Of a stretch of DNA of 64,000 bases, positions 7,970 to 17,206 are shown one piece after another. Location: the NCBI GenBank assembly GCA_036960175.1, contig JBALWH010000014.1:34229-98228 (forward strand), given 5' to 3'. The stretch is from Motiliproteus sp036960175 (GTDB taxonomy: Bacteria > Pseudomonadota > Gammaproteobacteria > Pseudomonadales > Balneatricaceae). A program made the translations under genes and the position numbers. The notes under the pieces are model-generated. The model saw nothing but the letters and a program-made list of their open reading frames with translations. It did not search any database and was not told where the DNA came from. Positions within the stretch are counted from its first letter, which is position 1. Each line of letters starts with the position of its first letter.

Positions 7970-9147
7970 ATTCAGGATTTATCGACAAAGAGTTGTTGCA
8001 ACGATTACAGCTCGAAGCGAATAGCTATGAATGGGTAGCTGATAATGCGCGTCTGGCTGCTCTTTGCGAGCTCTGGCAGCAGCGGCCAATACTTGCTCTG
8101 GATACGGAATTTCAACGTACAGACACATTTTTTCCTATTCCTGGTCTGATTCAGGTCGCTAGTGAAGGCAAGTGTTACCTGCTCGATCCTCTGGCTATTA
8201 CAGACTTCCAGCCTTTTGTTGAGCTGATGCAAAACCCTCAGGTGCTCAAGGTGTTGCATGCCTGTTCTGAGGATCTCGAGCTGTTGGTCCATTGCTATGG
8301 TGTGGTGCCGACGCCACTGTTTGATACACAGGTGGCCTGCGCATTTTTGGGTATGGGGCTGTCGATCGGCTATCAGCGTCTGCTGGATACCTTGTTTTGC
8401 CTTGAAGTAGATAAAGAAGAAACTCGTTCTGACTGGTTGCAGCGGCCGTTGACTGAATCTCAGAAAATCTACGCTGCTGTCGATGTTGTCTATCTCGAGG
8501 TTATCTATGACCTGCTGCTCTCGCGTCTTAATGAACAGCAGAAGTATCCCTGGGTGCTTGAGGATTGTCAGCGTCAGACTGATGCGGCTATGGAGTCTGA
8601 TGATCTTGAATTGAGTTATCTGCAGCGGTTTAAGCAATCGTGGAAGTTGAAGTCACGGCAGTTGTCGGTGCTGAAGGCTTTGTCTACCTGGCGCGAGGTT
8701 GAATGCAGAAAGCGGGATATGCCGCGGAATTTCTTGCTGCATAATCAATCCGTCATGGATATTGCAATCAATCCTCCTTTCAGTATGCGTGAGCTGTCAT
8801 CGGTAGAGCGCATGCGTGGTAAAACGGTTTCTAGTTATGGTGAGCAGCTGTTGGCGTTGGTGAGCGAGGCCTGGAATGTACCTGAGCACGAATATCCTGA
8901 ACCGCCGCCAAGGCCGTTGCCCGGTAATTGGAATAAGCGGGTAAAAGAGTTAAAGGTGTTAATCAACGCTACCGCAGAGCGCATGGAGCTCTCGCCGGAG
9001 ATGTTGGTACGCAGAAAGGACCTGGAAAAGTTGATTCGCAGTGGTTTGAATGGCGGTGATTTTGAGTTGCCGGAAGAGCTCTGTGGTTGGCGGCAGGCTG
9101 TCATTAGTGAGCAGCTGTTGGCGCAGTTGGGACAGAACAGTCAGTAA
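7966..9147 (+). CDS. rnd: Ribonuclease D
   Basis: This is a 3'-to-5' exoribonuclease that trims tRNA and other small RNA precursors. The DEDDy catalytic residues are visible as Asp46 and Glu48 (LALDTEF), Asp103 (HACSEDLELL), and Tyr169 with Asp173 (YAAVDVVYL). An HRDC domain follows at about residues 210-290 (LKALSTWREVECRKRDMPRNFLLHN). The 393-aa length is normal. It overlaps recR by 4 bases and is followed by ycgL, as in many gammaproteobacteria. Confidence 0.96.
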   Translation: MNSGFIDKELLQRLQLEANSYEWVADNARLAALCELWQQRPILALDTEFQRTDTFFPIPGLIQVASEGKCYLLDPLAITDFQPFVELMQNPQVLKVLHACSEDLELLVHCYGVVPTPLFDTQVACAFLGMGLSIGYQRLLDTLFCLEVDKEETRSDWLQRPLTESQKIYAAVDVVYLEVIYDLLLSRLNEQQKYPWVLEDCQRQTDAAMESDDLELSYLQRFKQSWKLKSRQLSVLKALSTWREVECRKRDMPRNFLLHNQSVMDIAINPPFSMRELSSVERMRGKTVSSYGEQLLALVSEAWNVPEHEYPEPPPRPLPGNWNKRVKELKVLINATAERMELSPEMLVRRKDLEKLIRSGLNGGDFELPEELCGWRQAVISEQLLAQLGQNSQ

Positions 9148-9162
9148 ATTATTGGTAATGAA

Positions 9163-9450
9163 ATGAAACGTATTTGTAATATATATAAAAGTCCTAAGCA
9201 AGATGAGATGTATCTCTATGTCGATAAGCGTGAAGGTCTGAGTCGTGTGCCTGAGGCGTTGCTGGCATCATTTGGTGAGCCCAAAGAAGTTATGACCATG
9301 CTGGTCAGAACAGAGAAAGGCCTGGCTCGAGTGGATGGTGCAAAAGTGTTGGCTGATATTCTCAGTAAAGGCTTTTATCTGCAGATGCCGCCAGTCAGAG
9401 AGAAGTATATGTTGGATCTCTACAGAACTCCTACTGACCCTAAGTACTGA
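9163..9450 (+). CDS. ycgL: YcgL family protein
   Basis: This 95-aa protein of the YcgL family is recognised by MKRICNIYKSPKQDEMYLYVDK at the start and GFYLQMPP near residue 75. The family is small and soluble, and its biochemical role is not established. It lies 15 bases after rnd and 10 bases before ycgN, the usual gammaproteobacterial grouping. Confidence 0.9.
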   Translation: MKRICNIYKSPKQDEMYLYVDKREGLSRVPEALLASFGEPKEVMTMLVRTEKGLARVDGAKVLADILSKGFYLQMPPVREKYMLDLYRTPTDPKY

Positions 9451-9460
9451 GTTAGTTGGC

Positions 9461-9901
9461 ATGGACAAGTTCTGGGAAACAAAATCCCTTGAGCAGCTGA
9501 CTCAGCAGCAGTGGGAATCCCTGTGTGACGGCTGTGGAAAGTGTTGTTTGCATAAGATCGAGGATGAAGACACAGAGGAAGTGTTATACACCCGAATCGC
9601 CTGTCAGTTGCTTGATATTGATAGCTGCCGCTGTAGTGACTACCCTAATCGTACTCGTCATGTTCCCGAGTGTCTCCGGCTTAAGCCAGAAGATGTTTCG
9701 AGTTTTCACTGGTTGCCGAAAACCTGTGCCTATCGTTTGGTCTCGGAAGGAAAATCGTTGCAGTCTTGGCATCCGTTGGTTAGTGGTGAGAGTGGTAGTA
9801 TTCATCAGGCCGGTATTTCCATCCGTAAGTGGGCGGTTTCCGAGCGGGATGTGAATGAGCGGGATTGGTTTGATCATGTGCTGGAAGATGCTGACCTGTA
9901 G
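9461..9901 (+). CDS. ycgN: YcgN/UPF0260 Cys-cluster protein
   Basis: This 146-aa protein belongs to the UPF0260/YcgN family. It has a conserved Cys set, CDGCGKCC near residues 24-31, CQLLDIDSCRCSDYPNR and PECLRL, which suggests a metal or Fe-S site. The start ATG at 9461 (MDKFWE) matches the family; a longer frame upstream overlaps ycgL and is not needed. The family's role is unknown. It is the last gene of the rightward run and is followed by a strong terminator. Confidence 0.9.
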   Translation: MDKFWETKSLEQLTQQQWESLCDGCGKCCLHKIEDEDTEEVLYTRIACQLLDIDSCRCSDYPNRTRHVPECLRLKPEDVSSFHWLPKTCAYRLVSEGKSLQSWHPLVSGESGSIHQAGISIRKWAVSERDVNERDWFDHVLEDADL

Positions 9902-9954
9902 TTAGCTATCTTGCTGCTAGGAATCGGCAACAGCGGCCGGACTTGTTCATGCAT

Positions 9955-9985
9955 AAAAAAAGGAGCGCCTAGGCGCTCCTTTTTG
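9955..9985. terminator. Bidirectional intrinsic terminator
   Basis: A perfect 20-bp palindrome, AGGAGCGCCTAGGCGCTCCT (9961-9980), is flanked by an A-run on the left and a T-run on the right. It lies between ycgN and the convergent rpsA and can terminate both. Confidence 0.9.
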
Positions 9986-10010
9986 TGGTTAATCAGTCTG
10001 TAAAGTCAGA

Positions 10011-11687
10011 TTAACGATTTTCCATCTGCTGCTTGATCAGGTCACCGATAGTGGTAGGACCGTCAACACTGGTCTGTTGCTTATTGAGGTTCTGCATAGC
10101 AGATTTCTCTTCGGCAACATCCTTAGCTTTGATAGATAGGCTGATAGAGCGATTCTTACGATCAACGTTGATGATCTTAGCTTCGACAGCGTCACCTTCT
10201 TTCAGGACGTCTGCAACGCTTTCAACGCGTTCGGTGCTCAGTTCAGAAACTTTCAGGATACCTTCAACACCTTCGGCCAATTCAACGATAGCAACCTTAG
10301 GCTCTACAGTCTTAACGGTGCCGTTGATGATGGTGCCTTTGGCGTTAGCGCTGATGAAGTCGTTGAAAGGGTCGCCATCCAGTTGCTTGATGCCAAGAGA
10401 AATACGCTCTTTCTCTGCATCGATAGACAGGATAACGGCTTCAACTTCTTCGCCTTTCTTGAAGTTGCGCAGAGCAGCTTCGTTGTCGGCTTCCCAAGAG
10501 ATATCGGACATGTGTACCAGACCATCCAGATCGCCTTCCAGACCAACGAAGATACCGAAATCGGTGATGGTCTTGATGGTGCCAGAAACCTTGTCGCCAG
10601 AAGTGAACTTCTCAGAGAAGGTTACCCATGGGTTGCCAGAACACTGCTTGATACCCAGGGAAATACGGCGACGCTCTTCGTCGACGTCCAGAACCATAAC
10701 TTCGAGTTCATCACCAACCTGTACAACTTTGGAAGGATGGATGTTCTTGTTAGTCCAGGACATTTCAGATACGTGTACCAGACCTTCAACGCCGTCTTCC
10801 AGAGAAGCAAAGCAGCCGTAGTCAGTCAGGTTGGTAACAGTTGCCTTAACCTTGAGGTCGGATGGGTAGCGCTGCTTGATGTCAGCCCATGGATCTTCAT
10901 GTAGCTGCTTCAGGCCCAGAGACAGACGGCCGGATTCTTGGTCAAATTTGATGACCTTAACAGTGATTTCGTCACCAGGAGTCAGCATGTCGCTTGGGTG
11001 AGAAATTCGCTTCCATGCCATGTCGGTGATGTGTAGCAGGCCGTCAACACCGCCCAGATCTACGAACGCGCCGTAGTTGGTCAGGTTCTTAACGAAACCT
11101 TTAACTTCCATGCCTTCCTGAATGGTGGCCAGAAGTTCATCGCGCTGAACACTGTTAGCTTCTTGTAGAACGGCACGACGAGATACGACGATGTTGTTGC
11201 GTTTAGGATCTAGCTTGATCAGCTTGAATTCCAGTACCTTGCCTTCCAGGTGGTCAACGTCACGAACCGGACGTACGTCTACCAGAGAACCCGGCAGGAA
11301 GCCTTGGATATTGTTGATCGCAACAGTGAAGCCGCCTTTAACCTTACCGTTGATAACACCGGTAACGGTTTCTTCAGCGTCAAATGCTTTCTGAAGGTCC
11401 AGCCAGGTTTCAGCACGCTTGGCTTTTTCGCGAGAAAGTTTGGTCTCACCGAAACCGTCTTCTACCGCTTCCAAAGCTACGCAGACGTCATCACCAATTT
11501 TAATTTCTAGTTCGCCATTGGCGCCCAGGAATTGAATGCGAGGAATAACAGCTTCAGATTTCAGACCAGCGTTAACAGTAACCCAGTCAGCATCGATATC
11601 GATGACAGAACCAGTTACCAGAGAACCTGGCTTCATGTCGATTTCTTTTAGGGATTCTTCAAAAAGATCAGCAAAGCTTTCGCTCAT
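10011..11687 (-). CDS. rpsA: 30S ribosomal protein S1
   Basis: This is the mRNA-binding ribosomal protein required for initiation on many messages. At 558 aa it is almost the size of E. coli S1 (557 aa), with six tandem S1/OB-fold repeats. The third to sixth show the typical YGAFVDLGGVDGLLHITDMAW, YGCFASLEDGVEGLVHVSEMSW and FGIFVGLEGDLDGLVHMSDISW cores. The start follows a clear AAGGA ribosome site. Here rpsA has neither cmk upstream nor ihfB downstream, unlike the common arrangement. Confidence 0.98.
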   Translation of the reverse strand: MSESFADLFEESLKEIDMKPGSLVTGSVIDIDADWVTVNAGLKSEAVIPRIQFLGANGELEIKIGDDVCVALEAVEDGFGETKLSREKAKRAETWLDLQKAFDAEETVTGVINGKVKGGFTVAINNIQGFLPGSLVDVRPVRDVDHLEGKVLEFKLIKLDPKRNNIVVSRRAVLQEANSVQRDELLATIQEGMEVKGFVKNLTNYGAFVDLGGVDGLLHITDMAWKRISHPSDMLTPGDEITVKVIKFDQESGRLSLGLKQLHEDPWADIKQRYPSDLKVKATVTNLTDYGCFASLEDGVEGLVHVSEMSWTNKNIHPSKVVQVGDELEVMVLDVDEERRRISLGIKQCSGNPWVTFSEKFTSGDKVSGTIKTITDFGIFVGLEGDLDGLVHMSDISWEADNEAALRNFKKGEEVEAVILSIDAEKERISLGIKQLDGDPFNDFISANAKGTIINGTVKTVEPKVAIVELAEGVEGILKVSELSTERVESVADVLKEGDAVEAKIINVDRKNRSISLSIKAKDVAEEKSAMQNLNKQQTSVDGPTTIGDLIKQQMENR

Positions 11688-11824
11688 GTTTTTTCCTTGG
11701 GTATCGGAAGAGGTCCGATCACCACTTTTTAAGCCTGTAATACCAGCAATTACAGAGCAGTTAGGTCAGTACGCTTCGCACCAGCTGGTTGTAAGGTGAT
11801 CTAGCGTGGGTCAAAAGAGCGCAA

Positions 11825-11830
11825 ATTATA
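11825..11830 (-). promoter_or_regulatory. Probable -10 element of rpsA
   Basis: On the minus strand a perfect TATAAT lies about 140 bases before the rpsA ATG, with no strong TTGACA at 17 bp. Transcription from here would give a leader of roughly 130 bases, the kind of leader S1 uses for autoregulation in enterics. No conserved leader fold was verified. Confidence 0.4.
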
Positions 11831-11871
11831 CAGTAGAACCAGCTTTAACTATAGACCTATTTGCTCGATTT

Positions 11872-12660
11872 TTAACCTTTAAGGAGGATATTTATGCGTC
11901 CGTTGAGGGCGTGCAGGCACGGGGAGCGAATAGCTTGTAGATCCTCCATTAATAGCTTGGATAGGGTGGAGTTATCGTCACCACGGAGATACTTCAGTAC
12001 TTTTTTCTCTTCCGTGCGGCTGTTGGCGATAATGCCGATGCTGTCACCTATGCAAAAAGCGTACGCTGGCAGGTGGGTCGAGATTAATAGATCCTTCTGT
12101 GACTCGTCAAACACCAGTTGGTATTTTCGTAGCGTGGTCAGATACACGTTAGCCGAATCCAGCGCCATGGCCTCTTTTTGGAAACCTGTGAAGCGTTCAG
12201 CGTCTTTAGAATCCTCCAGATAGCTTTGTAATTCCTTTATAGCTCGCTCTTTTTCTTCGTGCAGCATTCTGGGTGCAAAACGCTCATTGGTATCTTTGTA
12301 GCGGGTTAGTAGGGCTATTTCTTCTGTCTGCTTACCTATCTTCCGCTGCAGGTTAGCCATTTCTCTTACCAGTAATTCTTTTTCTTTACTCAATGAAATA
12401 ATAATTTTATCGCTGGCGGATAGCTTTTCTTCGCCAAAGGTTGGGGCTAGTTGCTGCTGCCCATCCACTCCGGTGCTGGAACCGTCTGCAGCAGGGGCCC
12501 CCCCAGGCGTTACTATGCTGCCGAAATCAGCCAGACTTTCAATGTTCTCCTCGTGGACATCCTCAACTGCGATGGCTAGAAAGTAACCGCCTATGCCAAG
12601 GGCTGATAGTAGTGCCAATCCAACGGTTCCGAGAACAATTGATTTGCTGTTTATTTCCAT
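11872..12660 (-). CDS. Membrane-anchored coiled-coil protein, unknown function
   Basis: The protein has 262 aa. One N-terminal membrane helix (about residues 8-30) is followed by a low-complexity Gly/Ala/Ser segment. A coiled coil (about 82-155, rich in Lys/Glu/Leu) comes next, then a compact C-terminal part with three Cys (AYAFCIGDSIGI, IRSPCLHAL). The topology suggests an inner-membrane anchor with most of the protein on the periplasmic side. I do not recognise a family. It lies between rpsA and prc on the same strand with gaps of more than 80 bases on each side, so it is probably its own unit. Confidence 0.7.
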   Translation of the reverse strand: MEINSKSIVLGTVGLALLSALGIGGYFLAIAVEDVHEENIESLADFGSIVTPGGAPAADGSSTGVDGQQQLAPTFGEEKLSASDKIIISLSKEKELLVREMANLQRKIGKQTEEIALLTRYKDTNERFAPRMLHEEKERAIKELQSYLEDSKDAERFTGFQKEAMALDSANVYLTTLRKYQLVFDESQKDLLISTHLPAYAFCIGDSIGIIANSRTEEKKVLKYLRGDDNSTLSKLLMEDLQAIRSPCLHALNGRINILLKG

Positions 12661-12746
12661 ATCGCGATAGAACTCAGGTGCCCAAGCCAGCAGGTGCTGG
12701 CAGGAGGTTTAAGTGGCTTATTGTTAGAAGCAGGGTATCGAGTTTG

Positions 12747-14819
12747 TCAGTGGGCCGCCATTTTGACTAGATCTAGTAGTACCCGGCCACTTTCTGTTAA
12801 CAGAACGTCATTATAGGGGCTGTCATGCTTAGTGGTACTAGGCTTTTCCATATCTGACAGGGAAGCTAGTGGTTCTTGATGTTTGGCTAGTCGGCGACGG
12901 TTTTCAAGATCGAGTTTCCAGCGCTCGTCCTGGTCTCGGATACGACGGACTTCCTGCTCATTGAGAGGTACTTTCTGCTGCAGTCGGCGTTGCTTCAGGT
13001 AGTCAATTTGTTCCAATATAGCGATGAAATCGGGTTCGTCGTCGATTCGTTGCTGGTGTGCTTGCTGAAGTGGTCCGAGTAGGTGATTGAATTCCGGAAA
13101 GTTCAGGTGGGGAATCGGTTTGACCTGGTCCCATGGCAGAGCGCCTTTGGATGTGCTTTCACCAATGACTTCAGGGTCATAGGCAGAAGGTAGCGCAATA
13201 TGAGGGGCTACCCCTTTGTTTTGTGTGCTGTCCCCAGAAATTCGATAAAATTTAGCGCGGGTTAGCTTCAGTTGTCCGTAATTCAAAGGGTGCATCACTT
13301 GCACGGTGCCTTTGCCAAAGGTCTGGCTGCCAATAATGATACCGCGGTTGTAGTCTTTGATGGCGCCAGCAAAAATCTCCGAGGCTGAGGCGCTGAGACG
13401 ATTCACTAAAATGGCCATGGGGATGTCGTAGTGTTTCGGGTCTTCGTCAAATTCAACCCGGATTTGCCCCCAAGAGTCTTTGATCTGTACGACCGGTCCC
13501 TGGGTGATAAACAGGCCCGCCAGGTCCACAGATTCTCTTAATGAACCGCCGCTATTGTTGCGTAAATCAATAATCAGGCCTTCGATGTCTTCGGCGAGTA
13601 GCTCATTGAGCAGTCGTTCCACGTCACGGGTGGTGCTGCGATAATTAGGATCGCCGTTTCTCCAAGCCTCAAAGTCCACGTAGAAGGTGGGGATGGTAAT
13701 CAAGCCCAGTTTGCGGAGCTGACCATCGGTGTCAATTTCGACGATTTTCTTGCTAGCGGCCTGTTCTTCCAATTTGACTTGGTTGCGGACGATAGTGACT
13801 TTTTTGCTGATACTGTTTTCGCTACCAGCAGGAATGATTTGAAGCCGCACAGTGCTGCCTTTGGGGCCACGAATAAGATCTACCACTTCATCCAAGCGCC
13901 AGCCGATAACATCCACGATCTCGCCGTCTTCTCCCTGGCCGACACCAGTGATTAGGTCTGAGGGATGAACTTGGCCGCTTTTATCAGCCGGGCCTGCGGG
14001 CACTAGTTTGATAATCTTGGTGTTTTCATCTTCGGTTTGCAGTACTGCCCCGATACCTTCGAGGGACAAACGCATGTCGATATTGAAGTTCTCGGATTTA
14101 CGTGGTGTGAAATACTGTGTGTGTGGGCCATACAGGCTAGACAATGCGTTGCTATAAGTCAGAAATACGTCGTCACTGTTAAGCTGATAAATGCGATTTA
14201 CCTGGTTGCTGTAACGCTTGAGCAACAAGTCCTCAGTTTTTCCTGATTCTTTTTCCGATAACTTAAAGGTTAAAACGGTGCTTTTTAAACGTTTACGCCA
14301 AAGATCATCCAGCTGCTGGGTGCTTGTTGCCCACGTTGATTCACTGCGATCGGTTTCTAATTCTTCTACGCGATTAAAATCAAAACTGTCCAGGCCGTTT
14401 TTCACTCGGCTCAGTAGATATTCCAGACGTTCCTGCTGACGGATCTGGTAACGGTTAAAGACCTTAAACGCAAAGCTCAGATCGGCATTGATCAAGCCAT
14501 CATCCAATTGGAAACGAGAACTCTCAAACTCTTCGATATCCTCTGCCAAAAAGTAGAGTTTGTTTTTATCTAGGCGTTCAAGGTAAGTATCAAAGAGTTT
14601 GGATGAAAACTCATCATCGATAAGCATCTTTCGATAATGTCCTAGCCTCAGGGCTTTCGCTATGGACTGTACCGTTTGCTGATGATTCAGCGTCGGGCTA
14701 AGCTGCGGCAATTCTTGTACTTCTACCTTGGCGTTGGCTGGCTGCAATGAGGGCATTAGCAGGGCTGCCGAGAATGACAGGACAAGGGACAGTTTTTGAG
14801 TTCGTTTTTTTGTTTGCAT
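12747..14819 (-). CDS. prc: Tail-specific periplasmic protease Prc (Tsp)
   Basis: Prc is a periplasmic S41 serine protease that degrades C-terminally tagged or misfolded proteins and controls peptidoglycan hydrolases. At 690 aa it matches E. coli Prc (about 680). It has a signal peptide (MQTKKRT…NA), an N-terminal helical domain, a PDZ domain (about 240-330, SLEGIGAVL … LIRGPKGSTV), and the protease core with DLRNNSGGS. The Ser-Lys dyad reads SASASEIF with the middle Ser 25 residues before Lys of TFGKGTVQ, the E. coli spacing. A C-terminal helical DUF3340-type domain closes it. The gene is divergent from an FKBP lipoprotein. Confidence 0.96.
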   Translation of the reverse strand: MQTKKRTQKLSLVLSFSAALLMPSLQPANAKVEVQELPQLSPTLNHQQTVQSIAKALRLGHYRKMLIDDEFSSKLFDTYLERLDKNKLYFLAEDIEEFESSRFQLDDGLINADLSFAFKVFNRYQIRQQERLEYLLSRVKNGLDSFDFNRVEELETDRSESTWATSTQQLDDLWRKRLKSTVLTFKLSEKESGKTEDLLLKRYSNQVNRIYQLNSDDVFLTYSNALSSLYGPHTQYFTPRKSENFNIDMRLSLEGIGAVLQTEDENTKIIKLVPAGPADKSGQVHPSDLITGVGQGEDGEIVDVIGWRLDEVVDLIRGPKGSTVRLQIIPAGSENSISKKVTIVRNQVKLEEQAASKKIVEIDTDGQLRKLGLITIPTFYVDFEAWRNGDPNYRSTTRDVERLLNELLAEDIEGLIIDLRNNSGGSLRESVDLAGLFITQGPVVQIKDSWGQIRVEFDEDPKHYDIPMAILVNRLSASASEIFAGAIKDYNRGIIIGSQTFGKGTVQVMHPLNYGQLKLTRAKFYRISGDSTQNKGVAPHIALPSAYDPEVIGESTSKGALPWDQVKPIPHLNFPEFNHLLGPLQQAHQQRIDDEPDFIAILEQIDYLKQRRLQQKVPLNEQEVRRIRDQDERWKLDLENRRRLAKHQEPLASLSDMEKPSTTKHDSPYNDVLLTESGRVLLDLVKMAAH

Positions 14820-14995
14820 AGATATCAGTGCTTCAGGCTTTGTCTTTTATGAATGTTTATGTGACAAGAACAATTAGTTCGCAGTTCCATCTGATGCATA
14901 AGTATAGCCATCGGGCTATCATTTGTATGCCTTTGGATTTACGTTGTACCTAGTGAGTGTAGCCTCATTTTTCAGGGGCTTGGATAACAATCGAT

Positions 14996-15514
14996 TTGTT
15001 AAATGGTGGTGTTAACTTGATAGCTAAGTGTTTAAAGGTTTGTCTATCTATATCGCTGATGTTTTTGTTGGGATGTAGTCTGGATGTGGAAGATCGAGTG
15101 GAGAAGTTACGCTTGCTGTCAGAGGCTAATCTGAAGGCTGGGCAGGCATTTCTGGAAAAGAATAGTCGCAACCCTGAGGTAGAGGTCACCGCTAGCGGTC
15201 TGCAGTATCGAATTATTCGTACGGGCGATGGCGAACAGCCCAAGGCCAGTGATCGGGTTAGGGTTCATTATCGGGGTGCCCTCATTGATGGTACTCAGTT
15301 TGATAGCTCTTATGATCGAGGTGAGGCAGCGGTGTTTCCGGTCAGTCGCCTTATTCCCGGTTGGACTGAGGGCTTGCAGCTGATGAAAGAAGGCGGGCAC
15401 TGGCAGCTATTTGTCCCCTCGAACCTGGCCTATGGTAAAAAAAGCCCATCGCCTTCGATTCCTACCAGTTCAACACTGATCTTTGAGTTGGAGCTGATAG
15501 CGATTGAGCCCTGA
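14996..15514 (+). CDS. FKBP-type peptidyl-prolyl isomerase lipoprotein
   Basis: This is a periplasmic prolyl isomerase anchored by a lipid. The lipobox LLGC comes after a short hydrophobic stretch. A short helical linker and one FKBP domain (about residues 62-170) follow, with VRVHYRGALIDGTQFDSSYDRG, PGWTEGLQLMKEGG and LIFELELIAI. There is no ATG start: TTG at 14996 or TTG at 15017 both fit, and the second has GGTGG seven bases upstream and gives a tidier 20-residue signal (MIAKCLK…GC). It resembles shorter FkpA/FklB relatives and is divergent from prc. Confidence 0.9.
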   Translation: MLNGGVNLIAKCLKVCLSISLMFLLGCSLDVEDRVEKLRLLSEANLKAGQAFLEKNSRNPEVEVTASGLQYRIIRTGDGEQPKASDRVRVHYRGALIDGTQFDSSYDRGEAAVFPVSRLIPGWTEGLQLMKEGGHWQLFVPSNLAYGKKSPSPSIPTSSTLIFELELIAIEP

Positions 15515-15555
15515 CAGGCTTTGTTGTAATTGTATAACCGGGCAAGGGATATCTG

Positions 15556-16836
15556 ATGTCTACGACTGTTTTTAATGATGGCATGCTGCAATTTATAGCG
15601 CAGTCGCCAACACCTTTTCATGCTGTGGCTGTGATGAAACAGCGGTTATTGGACGCTGGCTTTAGCGAATTAATCGAGCGGGATCCTTGGAGTCTGGATT
15701 GTGCCGGGCGTTACTTTGTCAGCCGTAACGATTCTTCCATTATCGCTTTTGTGCTACCCCCTGAGGGGCAGCTGGCGGCGCAGGGGTTTCGCATGGTGGG
15801 GGCTCATACAGACAGCCCTTGCTTAAAGGTCAAACCGCATCCGGAGATAAGCAGTAACGGCTATTTTCAACTCGGTGTTGAAGTCTACGGTGGCGCTTTG
15901 CTGAACCCTTGGTTTGATCGGGATTTGTCGTTAGCAGGGCGGGCCTGTTATATGGATGATAGCGGCCAGCTGCAGCATGCATTGATTGATTATCAGCAGC
16001 CAGTGGCCGTTATTCCCAGTCTTGCCATTCATTTGGATCGTGATGCCAACAAGAACCACAGCGTTAATCCGCAGAAACATTTGCCGGTGATACTGAGTAT
16101 CGGTGACGAGCAGGAAGACCTGCGAACGTTGCTGCTGGCACGGTTGCAGGGGCAGGGGGTGAAAACGGAGAAACTGCTAGATTATGAACTGTTCCTCTAT
16201 GACACTCAGCCGCCCGCGACTGTAGGTCTCAATCAGGATTTCATCGCCGCTGCCCGGCTAGATAATTTGCTCAGTTGTTATGTGGGTCTACAGAGTCTTC
16301 TGGATTGCGGCCAACAGCGCGGCGCGATGTTAGTCTGTAATGATCATGAGGAAGTGGGTAGCGTCTCGGCGGCAGGTGCAGACGGACCTTTTTTGCAGAC
16401 GGTTTTGGAGCGAATTGCCCCAGGCATTGAAGTAAGAAGCCAGATGCTGGCGAATTCGGTGCTGATTTCAGCTGACAATGCCCACGGTATTCATCCCAAT
16501 TTTTCCGATAAGCACGATGCTAACCACGGTCCGCTGCTCAATGGTGGCCCCGTGATTAAGGTTAATGCCAATCAGCGCTATGCCACGAACAGTGAGACCA
16601 GCGCTTTATTCCGCTATCTGGCTGAGCAGGAAGGGGTGCCGGTACAGACATTTACCGTACGCTCGGATATGGCTTGCGGTAGCACAATAGGACCTTTAAC
16701 GGCGGCCAAGATTGGTGTGTCTGCGCTGGATATAGGGGTTCCAACATTTGCCATGCATTCTATCCGTGAACTGGCCGGCAGTGAAGATGCCGCCAATCTC
16801 TATAAGGTGCTGAAGCGTTTTATGACGGAGAGCTGA
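15556..16836 (+). CDS. apeB: M18 family aminopeptidase
   Basis: This is a cytoplasmic zinc aminopeptidase of the M18 family (426 aa, usual about 430). Metal-site motifs visible are VGAHTDSPCLKVKP (His near residue 79), ARLDNLLSCY, NDHEEVGSVSAAGADG (Glu pair) and SADNAHGIHPNF. The C-terminal FAMHSIRELAGSEDA is also typical. It removes N-terminal residues, often acidic ones in this family. The start ATG follows AAGGGATATCTG. No operon partner is evident. Confidence 0.95.
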   Translation: MSTTVFNDGMLQFIAQSPTPFHAVAVMKQRLLDAGFSELIERDPWSLDCAGRYFVSRNDSSIIAFVLPPEGQLAAQGFRMVGAHTDSPCLKVKPHPEISSNGYFQLGVEVYGGALLNPWFDRDLSLAGRACYMDDSGQLQHALIDYQQPVAVIPSLAIHLDRDANKNHSVNPQKHLPVILSIGDEQEDLRTLLLARLQGQGVKTEKLLDYELFLYDTQPPATVGLNQDFIAAARLDNLLSCYVGLQSLLDCGQQRGAMLVCNDHEEVGSVSAAGADGPFLQTVLERIAPGIEVRSQMLANSVLISADNAHGIHPNFSDKHDANHGPLLNGGPVIKVNANQRYATNSETSALFRYLAEQEGVPVQTFTVRSDMACGSTIGPLTAAKIGVSALDIGVPTFAMHSIRELAGSEDAANLYKVLKRFMTES

Positions 16837-16907
16837 AACGGAATGGCCTCTCAGATCCTAAGAGGCGCCGAAATGTGGCCCGCTGATATGTCAGATTAAC
16901 TAAGCGC

Positions 16908-17186
16908 TTAATTGTTGAGCCAGTGCATCGTCATAAGGACGAATAGCAGGTAGGCAACTAGGCTAGAGGGTACTGCTTTTTCAGCCAATGGGTTGTTTGT
17001 TTCCCGCAGCTTAGCAGCAATAATCAGCGCTCCAGAAACCAAAGCCATCAGGCCGGAGGCGAATAGATAACCCGCAATGGGCCTTGATAGCGGCAGCTGA
17101 CCCAGCAATGATAAGGCAAAGATGACGGTCGCCGTAGCTAGAGAAATATAGCCTAGTACACGAATCCAGATGGCCGATACCTGCAT
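16908..17186 (-). CDS. Small three-helix membrane protein, unknown
   Basis: This 92-aa protein has three hydrophobic segments (about residues 8-28, 35-57 and 71-89) and almost no polar loop. A GGAG ribosome site lies before its ATG. It sits 20 bases downstream of the YaiI-family gene on the same strand and is probably co-transcribed. No family was recognised. Confidence 0.6.
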   Translation of the reverse strand: MQVSAIWIRVLGYISLATATVIFALSLLGQLPLSRPIAGYLFASGLMALVSGALIIAAKLRETNNPLAEKAVPSSLVAYLLFVLMTMHWLNN

Positions 17187-17206
17187 CGGTTGACTCCTTG
17201 TTGTAG

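Noticed and set aside
10033..10821. A 262-codon plus-strand frame inside rpsA
   Set aside because: It is antisense to conserved S1 repeats; Ser/Thr/Arg-rich composition is the shadow of rpsA codon use.
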